Source: Manduca sexta
Lineage: Eukaryota > Arthropoda > Insecta > Lepidoptera > Sphingidae
DNA: 64,000 nt
Reading direction: 5' to 3'
Assembly (NCBI RefSeq): GCF_014839805.1
Contig: NC_051131.1
Coordinates: forward strand, 10,404,913 to 10,468,912
The notes beneath the pieces were generated by a model, which did not search any database, was not told the origin of the DNA, and saw only the letters and a list, made by a program, of their open reading frames with translations. The translations under genes and the position numbers were made by a program. Below, piece by piece: positions 35,901 through 45,950 of the stretch. Position 1 is the first letter of the stretch; every line of letters begins with the position of its first letter.

Positions 35901-38900
35901 TAAAGTATTAAAAGAAACATAATGCAATCTACCTCATTCCCACAAACACTACAAATAATAACAGTATTACAACTAATCAAAGTAATTCCGACTTAGAGTA
36001 AACTTTAATTTACACAGCAACCACAAGGCCTGGCAGGCGCAACTCCACGGAGATAAAAGTAAATAATAATAAACAACCTTGCCCGGACCGAATCTAATCG
36101 CTATTATTAATTTACGTTAGCAGTAGAAACGCTGAGTTAAACCCCACCGGGATCAAATCTACTTCGTGTCATATATTATTCAATCTTTCCTCAGGTATGA
36201 ATGTTCATTAGTCCGAAAATAAATTTGTTGGCTCCTTTCATGTTAGCCGACCTTTCTCGAGCACTAGGGTTGCCAACGACTTAAGTTTAAAAAGGTTATT
36301 TATAAAAGTTTTCATGCCCACCGGACCTTGAGCGCCTTTGCCGCAACCGGTTTTATAGAATTAAGCTAAACTTTTTCCTCCGAGTTATTAATACTTCGTG
36401 GTTCTGAATGTGGTTTTCAAACGAGTTTTCATAGTTGAGTTATCTTTATCTTAATAGTGGAATATCATAAGAGAATGTTAATTAGTTTGCTACTGTATTT
36501 CCGAGCGCGTTGCACACAATTTCTGTGGTTGATATTTCTAGTATTAGTTGGTTCATATTTCTAGTATTCGTTGAGAAGAATGAATTATGAGGCTAAATAG
36601 TTTATACATTTCCTTTGTAAAAAGTTTTATATTGTGGTCATGAAAAACAATGAATAAAAGCACTAAAACCACTACAAAGTGGAAAATATTTATTTACTTA
36701 GCATATGAGGTTGTCAAGAAATTTAAATAAAAACAGTGCATTGCTATTCGCGTTATTACGTTTATTTATATTAAATACATTTTCGCAGATTCATATAAGT
36801 AGATAGATAAGAATTTTTTTTAATTCATGCCGTTATTAGGCATTTTAGCTTTGTAAAACAGGCATATGTGGAAGTTAAATGTAGACGTTGCTAGAAATAC
36901 TTATAATTAAATTAGAATTAAGGAAATAATATTTTTCACTTGACTTAAACAAGTGAAAATGTATAAAAATACTATTGAAGGTAATATCTACTCAAGAAAA
37001 AATAACAAACGCTATGAAAACAGTAACCGTTTATTATTTAATAATAAGACAGAATTACTCCACACCATTTCTAAACTGTTATTATAACCATATAAATTAA
37101 CACGAGCTAGATTATTCTAACAGTCAAAGCTAAATACAGGTTAAATTAAACTGAAACAGAGATACAACGTTAATCAACAACGATGCCACAAAATATACGA
37201 TAATAGAAGTATAACATTTAGCAAAAATATATTAAAAACAAATTAGTTAAGTAAATATTCTTTCTTGAGAGAGAATACCGTAATAATTCTGGGAAAGCAA
37301 AAGTATTTTTTCAATTACCAATGCTTTAGCTATTTTCATATCAAAGAATTTCTGTATCCCTCTTCTATTTTATTCATTAACTTTAACATAAATTGCCCTA
37401 CTGAATTCTGAATTTGAATATCCCATATTTTCCTTCGGACTTTCGCTCACATTCGTACGAATAAGTATTCTGTATCATTTTCGCTTGGCGTTTCTACTTC
37501 GGTATTATAGTTGAATGCACCCGCTACGTAAGAGATGCACCCGCTTAGTTCGAAGTCATTGGCCCCAACTTTTCTTACGTCACGAACAAACTAAACTTTC
37601 CTTGCTACTAATCTCTCAACTCGTAAAGTATGCGCGAGTGTACTCTAACTTGATGGGACAGCATTGATATTCAAAGTTGAAGCATTTGGTACTTTAACGA
37701 GTTCATATTAAATTGAGTGCAGGAGACGTGACTACTTCGAAGATAATATTATTTTCTTAATCAAAGATAAGGTAAGTAAAACGGACTTTAACAATTTCCT
37801 TTGGATTTTGTGGATTTATACTGACTTTAAAGTATCTTTTGTTTAACCTGTCGCACTCCAAAACATCGGAAACTTGCTCAATTAACAATATCATGAACAG
37901 GATTTCTGGTATATCTCATACTCTAACTAAATCAAAGATTAAAATAAAAGTCCATGTATGTAAAGAAGAGGCACAAAAAAACGCTGAGATTTCGACATTA
38001 GCATGGCAAAATGGCCAGGAGATGGTGAAATTCGGCAATTTCAACGTTTTTAATGAAAAGGCACGCGTTCCAACGTCCTTTATTCGTGTAGAGTCCGTAC
38101 TTACGGAAAGGTCGGAAGCGTGATCGCAATTATTATTCCGGCATTACTGGTGATTGTGTTACGTGATGACCATTAACACGTAATGTGCTTGTTCCCTATA
38201 TAAAATTTAACGGCATTTGAAAAAAAAATATGTGTCGGTGACAAAAAAATCAGGTCAAATAATTTTGGAAATTGATACATGATAAAAAATATAAAACATA
38301 ATATTCCTTTTCCGTTTTTTTCTTTTCTTTCGTTATCTTTAGGGGAGGTTTATTTTTAGTACTGGGCATCTTAAGGCTGAAAGTGATAATCTGTTAATGA
38401 TCCGTTTTTTCTCTTTCTTTCTCTTATTAGTTTTACAATAGGTAATATTTTAAGGGCAAATCCGTCCTTTTTCCAATGTATCTATTTCTTATTTATGTAC
38501 AATTATCCAGAAAAACAACACGATACAAATACAAGGAAATGTATGATAATCTGAACGTAAAGACAGTCTAAGGTTAACTGCAAGTCTCTAATGAGATAGT
38601 GACGTCATCGGACTTACAGCACCGTTTAGAGCCTAGAAGGTAGATTATGTCAGCAAGATTTATAAATAAAGGCATTCCTTCACTTATAAACATAGATGAT
38701 AAAAATAGTTTGACATAGAAACAGATTCAGTCAATTGGAGGAAACAGAGACGAATCATGAATGGGGTAACTTTAGATAAATGCCTGTGGATTAGATAAAG
38801 GTAAAGTTCATATTGAGAATATTATTACTAAAATTGATCAACTGAATCGTTGATTGATTAATAACAGCTAGAAGAAATATGATTGTGGAAGAGACAAACA

Positions 38901-39000
38901 GATGTGGTATGTGGCATTTACTAATCTATGCCTGGCCCTATGGGGTAAGGGCGTATACGCTATTACATACGCATGTATCTTTACAAAAATGTAGTTTATT
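35901..39000. other. AT-rich DNA, no gene supported
   Basis: A 94-codon frame at 37839-38123 starts at TTG and matches no domain I know. Pyrimidine-rich tracts occur at 38300-38480. Nothing else is supportable. Confidence 0.4.
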
Positions 39001-39004
39001 GTTA

Positions 39005-39215
39005 ATAAAATTTACGAGGGAGTATCGCTATAATTATTTATTAAAGTCCCTCTTTATTTTTGGAACCTTTATTCACATTTACTATTCCTGTGCCTTATTT
39101 TGTAAGAGCGTATATATATATGTACTGTTCATATGTATATGAATAACATAGTTTAATATAACATTTATGAAGGGATATCGCTATAACTTGTTATTTAAGT
39201 AACGTCCCTTCACCT
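39005..39215 (+). repeat. Duplicated hairpin unit (two copies, about 153 bp apart)
   Basis: Copy 1 has arms gaggga (39016-39021) and tccctc (39047-39052). Copy 2 has arms gaaggga (39169-39175) and tcccttc (39205-39211). Both share tatcgctataa and a-rich loop sequence. The frame at 38879-39142 overlaps and is not supported. Confidence 0.5.
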
Positions 39216-39507
39216 TTTCACCCTTCATATATTACTCTAGTTGATACCTTTTTCTTTTAAAATACTACAAAGAGGAACATTGCATGACACGATGCAGTAA
39301 AGTCAACTAACAAGATCACAAACTTTAAACGCCATTTGGCTAGTTGGAAGATCTCATCTCCGGGTGGAATTTAAGTTTTGTTTCGCTTGCACTTATGTAG
39401 TAGTTGTTCAATATAACATATAGTTTTTTAAGGGGACGTCAAAGTGACTTTAATACTGATAGAATATCGTCTGACATCAGGATATGTGGAATTATTTGTT
39501 TTGTTTT

Positions 39508-39765
39508 CTTGAATGTTAGACATTTGAATAAAACTATTTTTGGAACTGTATCACTGTTTTTTTTATACATTTTTAGGAGAAACGTCAGGGGAAAAATTTT
39601 TATAACTCAAAATTTTCTATAATTGTAAAATGTAAGTAGATATTGTAACTTTGACTTTTTGGACGACCAACACCTCAGTCCTGCCCGGCACAAAGTTTTC
39701 AAAACGTCGACAGAAACTTATAATAAAAAAACCGCGTTAAAATCCTAAAAGTAGTTTTATATAAG
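39508..39765. mobile_element. MITE-1 copy e, diverged
   Basis: Left gaatgttagacatttgaata and aaaactatttttgga; core accaacacctcagtcctgcc and aaaacgtcgacag; right aaaaaccgcgttaaaatcc and aagtagtttta. Order and spacing match the family. Confidence 0.65.
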
Positions 39766-39774
39766 ATGATTTTC

Positions 39775-39875
39775 CTCGCCAGTCTACACCATTATGCCTT
39801 CCCATATAGAGAAAAGTGGATACCGTGGTTGCACCTCTACCTACCTTCCGGGGAAGTGTACGTGTGTGTGTATTT
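39775..39875 (+). mobile_element. SINE-B fragment
   Basis: Retains tggttgcacctctacctacc, ttccgggga and a gtgtgtgtgt tail. The head is absent. Confidence 0.5.
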
Positions 39876-40645
39876 TATTATTTAAGTAATTCCATTTCCC
39901 TTAAATTAAGAAGTGTTATTGTTAAGCAAAAAAATTTGCGTTATAAGTACTATGTACCGAATTTCGGTTACCAATACTTATAATATTGGGAGGTGCAGAA
40001 AGATAACAAGTCACATAGAAAATGAACTTTGCGCAGAATACAATAAAGTAATATTTTAGAATACTTGAACAATGTCCAGTATAAACATTAAATATACCTG
40101 CATACACAAACCGAAAGCGTCATCTAAAATTCTGTCCTCAATATTTCGAACGCAGCGAATCGAAAAATCCTCTACTCGTGTTCAATTTATTTCAATACAC
40201 GGACAGCTATAGTATTAAGTAACATTGCATAGCACACCTCGGTGCAGTTCGATGTAGACAGTAGAGGTCGCCGCCCTTGGGGATGTCAGCTTTTAAATAT
40301 ATTTTTAACACTTAAGCGCTAATTTAAAATAAAAAGACTGATATAGGCTTGCAACATCGCTCTTTATGATTTGATATCAATTGATGCGTCGTATCGGCCG
40401 AGGTCTTCGGGCTTGATTTTATATATTAAATAAATTATTTTGACACGTGTATTCTAATTTAAAATATAAAAATAAAAACCTTGCATTCTCAGTTATTCTT
40501 TATGAATTGATACATAATAATATATTTTCAAGGAAAACAAACTTATTATAAACTAATTTGACTCTTATATGGTTTTAAGTCAACGGTAAATTTACAAGCG
40601 AAGTTTACAGTATATATTATCTAACTACCGTTATGTTAAGACATA
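39876..40645. other. No gene recognised
   Basis: Nothing supportable. Confidence 0.4.
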
Positions 40646-40647
40646 TA

Positions 40648-40849
40648 GTCAGGGGGCCCTATTTTGTCTTGGAATATCTATATTTTTACAATTATGGGCT
40701 TTCTAAACGAATAACAGCTTTAATAGCCATATAAAAGAGTGAAAAATCCCCTATTTACTTATATGGTTATCAAAACTGACCTTCGATTAGAATGCCTTTA
40801 ATTGCAAAAGAATTGATTTGCCTCCGTAGACAGAATAGGGCCCGCTGAC
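40648..40849. mobile_element. TA-flanked MITE, 202 bp
   Basis: Termini gtcagggggccctattttgt and the complement of acagaatagggcccgctgac match at 20 of 22 bases. TA lies directly outside each end (40646-40647 and 40850-40851), the Tc1/mariner-type target. No coding capacity. Confidence 0.8.
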
Positions 40850-41027
40850 TACTGATTAAATCAAGTTATTCCTACGAGAACCACTCTTATGTAAATCAGG
40901 GTTGAAATATAGGCTTTCCTAATGTCTCAAAGGCATCTGAAGGTATATTCATCGCTACTCAAGCAATTGTATTGCTTTGTGCGATTTACACCTCTATTTT
41001 CCTATTTAGCTATAAAAGACTATTTAA

Positions 41028-41330
41028 GGTTATAGCTTAAGGTCCATTTTCATACATTTTGTTTCACCTTTAATCTGGGTAACTAAACAAGTATTGACAA
41101 GTAAAGAATTTAAATTCACGTCTAGTTAGTGATTAGTTAAAATTGAATACGACGAAATTTTAAAGGCCGAAATATCCATGCATATTAATTATTTTTACGT
41201 TTTTCTTTCAACTGCGAGAACTAATCACTAACTAGACGTGAATTTAAATTCTTTACTTGTCAATACTTGTTAAGTTACCCAAATTAAAGGTGAAACAAAA
41301 TGTATGAAAAATGGACCTTAAGCTATAACC
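41028..41330. mobile_element. TTAA-flanked fold-back MITE, 111-bp arms
   Basis: Left arm 41028-41138 and right arm 41219-41330 are inverted copies differing by two substitutions and one 1-base indel. They surround an 80-bp unique loop. TTAA abuts both ends (41024-41027 and 41331-41334), the target of piggyBac-type transposases, although the termini begin GGTTATAGC rather than the usual CCY. No ORF is present. Confidence 0.85.
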
Positions 41331-41334
41331 TTAA

Positions 41335-41815
41335 ACTATATATTACTCACAGCTTTACGTATAATATGTTTGTTCGTGGAACAAATCAAGCATATGGTAC
41401 GCAGGGATTAACTTTCTATTAGTGAATGGAGTTTCTAACAATCCATGCAAAAGTTCCATAAACTAATGCGTGAAAACTAACATAAAATACTGCTATTTAT
41501 TATTATTAACTTATAATACCTAGTAATTTAAGATATAAATCCATCTTTAAGTATTTTGTAAATAGAAAAATATAAATATGTCTGGTAGAATCAAATTTCC
41601 TTTGCTGGTATCATGAGCCCGCGCTCGGTTGAAGGTCGTTGCGTCACATCCTCGCAGACCACTGCATAGTTTAGATTGTATTATAAAAATGTATCTTTGT
41701 GTGGAATGAACAGCTAGCCCACAGGGTATTTACAGTTCATTTTAAAAGAGAATGTTATATGAAATGCGAGTCAGTAAACTCAAATACTTATGTAGTTGAG
41801 TAATCTACAAAACAA
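41335..41815. other. No gene recognised
   Basis: Nothing supportable. Confidence 0.4.
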
Positions 41816-41819
41816 ATTC

Positions 41820-41875
41820 ACATCACGCCTTTATCCAAGAGGTAAGCAGAGGTACAACCATGGCACTCACTTTGA
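41820..41875 (-). mobile_element. SINE-B fragment
   Basis: cacatcacgcctttatcc, aagcagaggtacaacc and gcactcacttt match the 3' end of the family. The rest is missing. Confidence 0.5.
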
Positions 41876-42489
41876 GTAATCTAATTTTATTAATTGAGTA
41901 CACAAATATTTGGTTTCATTAATTAAATAGAATCACAAATTTTATTTGTGCAAATTCAGCGAAATGTGTCACTGGCATGCTTCGCTTTCATTAAATCTAA
42001 CACTGTTTGCTACTAACGCTATTTGTAGCTATTTTACGGACCATAAACCCGACGTGGGATGAAGGAAGCTCACTTATACTAGGGTGTTTGCTTTACGCCC
42101 TTTGCAAACATTTCTAAGATGAATCCACTCGTTTCTGGGAACTTTCGTCCATATAATTACTTGTTTGATATTCGTGTACCGCGTAGTTTTTCGATATTAT
42201 TTCAGAGTATCTTGCGAAGTTTATTTTTGTGAGTGATATTCCATGTTCTGTTACGAAGTTATGAACGCTTACACGTGGAAGATGTTACACAAAGAATTGA
42301 GGTAACTTGTGAGAATTGGTTTGGAATTTATAATATAAGTATATTTGTTCTGTGGAATAACTGGAAAAGTAAGTGGTAGATAAATAGGCTGTTGATGGTA
42401 AACTCAGCGCTATTACTTTTCTGAGGAGGATTTATTTTTATTTAATTCAGCAAAGATATTGTCAGTAGTGCCTACACGTAATGTAAATA

Positions 42490-42670
42490 CACACTCACGC
42501 CTTTTTTTATCCTCGAAGGGGTAGGCATAGGTACAACTGGTGCATTAATTTTCGGCCATGTGTATTCCGTCCCATGATGTGATAACGGGCGAATCTATTG
42601 CCATATCGGACAAAAATTTCAAGCTACTAGCTAATAGCGAGTGCAAAAATATCACCCGACTTTTTTGTTT
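42490..42670 (-). mobile_element. SINE-B copy 6, head truncated or diverged
   Basis: cctcgaaggggtaggcatag, gtattccgtcccatgatg and attgccatatcgg are clear. The tRNA-like head beyond 42660 is not recognisable. The frame at 42558-42836 overlaps it. Confidence 0.75.
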
Positions 42671-43890
42671 CCGACATATTTTTTTCCAAGTTGCCAGTCA
42701 CTATATTAATGCTTCCATCGTTAGAGTAACCGTCTATATTATTATCTTCAGCACGCAAAAACTCGAGTCACAAAGTTATCATAGCTACACGATAGTCATC
42801 CTGAGGCAGTACATTTCCTCTTTACATAATAATTAAACTGTCTACTATGTCAAATGCAAAATCATAATTTTCATAAAATAAATCCTTACTACAAACAAAA
42901 CCAACGTAAAATGAAAGTACAAACTAACATAGCTAAAGAAAAAAAGAACTAGACACAATGTTTTCTAATTTAAGTACAAAAAAACTGCATCAACCCTGAA
43001 TCCCACTATCGGTTAAATCAGTCCCATTTGGTACCACTCCGGGTGAACACCCCTTTAACTGACCTATAACCAAGCTTCGTTGACGTACAAACTATCGGTA
43101 CCATCTACTGAATGCAGCTCGAATTTCAATGCTTTATTCTGTATTTTTGTTATGGGGGTCGTTGTTCGGGGAACGGTTCATTGTTTTGATGGATTCGAGT
43201 GGCGTTTATAAACTCTTCAGTAATAAGGTTGAAAGCGTTTCGTGGTTTGAAGCTGTTTGGTAACAGTGGTTCATATCAACGGTGAGATTCGATTGTAGAT
43301 TATATTTCTAATAATATTATGTATTTTAGGTTGATATATAATAATAGCAATAATATAAACAATCTTTGAACACCTAGAATGAAATTAATCGACTATTAGT
43401 TATTGATATGAATTTCGGAGTTTCGCTTGTATAAAGAAGTTTTTGTAGAATCGAACCCACAAATTATTTTTGCATCTGTTGTTTGAAAAGACGAACACAA
43501 TCATAACAATATTACAAAGCATCAAATATATAAGTCGGTGTTTACGCTACATAAATATCCATCGCCACAATGTTATTCTCCACCTCCTCGTTTGCGATAA
43601 CCATAATTTTCCTAACAACATATTTTACGTAAACGTCGCGTATCATGCAAAGATAGGAAAATCATCTTTCACAGAAAACATTTCAGGTAGCAAAAGTATT
43701 GCGGTTCCACCAGACCTCGGCAAAAACGTGCGCGGAATACAAAGAGACAAGTTCAAAAAAATATGGTGTCGGCTTTTATCCCAAAACCCTATTGTCAACG
43801 TGCGAAGGAGATTTTTTGCGTAAATATTTTTCATGACAATTCATATTTTAATATAACCGGTTATCTGTTTAATGAGATGGAAAGTGAATG
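42671..43890. other. No gene supported
   Basis: A 117-codon frame at 43470-43823 begins at TTG, and the antisense is also open (43643-43834). No domain is recognised in either. Confidence 0.4.
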
Positions 43891-43894
43891 TTAC

Positions 43895-44165
43895 TGATGG
43901 TAGGTCTCTCGTATGTGAGAATCCGCCTGGATAGGTACCACCGAAATGTCTATTTCTACGGCTAAGCAGCAGTCTTAGTCACTGTTGTGTTCCAGTTTGG
44001 AGGGCATTGTAACCAGTGTAACTACTGGACATAATAAGACTTAACGTTACATATCTCAGGATGGCGAATGTAAACCAAACAATACTTTATAATTCAAGGT
44101 GTTGGATGGTGTTTCTATAGTTTATGGGCGGTCGTATCGTATCATTCAAAGCAATAAAAAAAACT
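43895..44165 (+). repeat. Repeat E copy 2
   Basis: gtgagaatccgcctggatag, aatgtctatttctacggcta, tctcaggatggcgaatg, accaaacaatacttta and gggcggtcgtatcg, in the same order as copies 1 and 3. Confidence 0.7.
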
Positions 44166-44935
44166 AATATCAAGTAAATGTGCCAATGGCTTTTTGTCAC
44201 CGTAAGTCGCGGCAGGTGCCTTTCAAACAATCGCTTCCTTATCTTGATTTTAGGGATACTAAAATAATAATATCGAAATACAATACGAGAATATTTTGTT
44301 TGTATATCTTGGCCTAGTATTAAGTCTGTTCAATAAGAAACCTAAAACATAAAGTAACAGAAGTTATGCCGTTTGATTTTAGCAATTTCACGCACCAGAA
44401 ACCTACGCGTGGGCACTAGCGAACTTTTCTGTTTATACAAGTATTTTATTGTGATTAAACTCACTTCTGAAATGTTAACAATAAAATCACGAATTTAAAG
44501 TTAAGTTTAATTTATATTTTTCATTAAAATCGTTTACTAAAACGCGACTGAATTAAAATTGCAACATAAATGAATCACACTTACAAAACGTCGAAATGTT
44601 TAATTCTAGTGATAGTATTTCACATAAATTGAAATGAAGACGATAAACACATAAAATTCCTCGTATTTACCATCCAATTAATCTCGATAATTAAATCACT
44701 TTTTAATAACTTTAACTCACAGGCTAATTTCCGATAAATAGAGCGTAATTAAATTCATTGAATACGGAAATTCATACCGCTTTTCCTGTTAAAAATTCTT
44801 ACATGCCTTTCCTCTTTCAGCTAGTCTTAGTCGGGGTTCTACGGGGCTTTAGATAATATATCCAATTTCTAAAGCCATCGATTCACAAACGTTTACATAG
44901 ATATAAATATTATATTTAATAAGTTGGTCGAGATA
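44166..44935. other. No gene recognised
   Basis: Nothing supportable. Confidence 0.4.
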
Positions 44936-44939
44936 AATT

Positions 44940-45026
44940 TGTTTGATTTTTACTCCCGAGGTTTCGTAGAGTGCAGCCTTCATTGTCACGGGGCAGACAT
45001 TCGCGTAAACATAATTTCTTATTGAT
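44940..45026 (-). mobile_element. MITE-1 fragment
   Basis: The complement reads from the outer terminus (aagaaattatgtttacgcga) directly into the core (ccccgtgacaatgaaggctg), so the inner left arm is deleted. Confidence 0.6.
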
Positions 45027-45033
45027 AATTATT

Positions 45034-45073
45034 CGAAATTAGGTATAATGATTTCTCATTATACCTAATTTCG
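45034..45073. repeat. Perfect 18-bp palindrome, 4-nt loop
   Basis: Arms 45034-45051 and 45056-45073 are exact reverse complements around tttc, directly beside the MITE-1 fragment. Confidence 0.95.
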
Positions 45074-45079
45074 CCTATT

Positions 45080-45445
45080 AGCAAATTACTTGGTGAATAA
45101 TTCATACACACGAATAAGCTTTTACACACTCGTATTTGTCTATTCGTCCGTGCTCAGCAAGCATCTAAATCCGGGGTTTAAACTATGCTAAGATAAGTAA
45201 GTTATATATGTACGGCTCAGAGCTATGATAATAAGACTAGAAGAAGAGGCACTGTCATTGGAATTAGCAAATTACGTAACTATGATACAACTTTACTTTA
45301 GTTAACTGTCAAAGAAACAAAGCTAAACGAAGCCAACGAAAACTATACAACTGCCTACACTATACATTCGGGCGCACTGTACGTTCTTATAATGTTGTTT
45401 GTGAAAATGGTATATGTACGGGGACCCCAGATCTTCAATCATTTT
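45080..45445. other. No gene recognised
   Basis: Nothing supportable. Confidence 0.4.
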
Positions 45446-45449
45446 TTCT

Positions 45450-45700
45450 ATGCGGGCGAGGCAAATTGACTCCACTGTATCAGTTGGTAAGTGGTGCGGG
45501 GTCTAATAGAATGTCGAGACTAGTCGACTGATGAGAGATGATTACCCCTCGGTAGTCGACATAGTTATGCCGGCCTATTGGAACCGGATATACACAGGCT
45601 GATCCCGGAATGCAACACACTTACTTGAGCCACTATGGCGGGTTTTAATACTTTGTGTACGGTGGTCGCTACCTGGGCGGATATAAATTATATCTTACCA
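45450..45700 (+). repeat. Repeat C copy 3
   Basis: gttggtaagtggtgcgg, agtcgactgatgagagatga, ccggatatacacaggctgat, ccactatggcgggttttaat and the terminal cttaccaca. It lies about 250 bp upstream of the dynein light chain start codon. Confidence 0.75.
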
Positions 45701-45950
45701 CAAGCAAAACTTCTTTAACTATTAAAAAAAACATTAAGCACCTCCTAGTATCATGACTTTCCGTAGTATTATAACCTCAGAACCTCAGACTCAGAACAAT
45801 GATTGTAATGCTCTTTCAACATGACAGATGTATATTTTAAAGTGACAGCACGCTATTTGTTTGTCAAAATCCAGTTGAACTAAACATTATTCTACCCACA
45901 GATTAATTTTATAACAATATCATTTCCTAATATAGGTATATTTACTAAAA

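Noticed and set aside
37839..38123. 94-codon plus-strand frame
   Set aside because: TTG start, no domain, no splice signals that extend it.
43470..43823. 117-codon plus-strand frame
   Set aside because: Non-ATG start, antisense also open, no recognisable domain.
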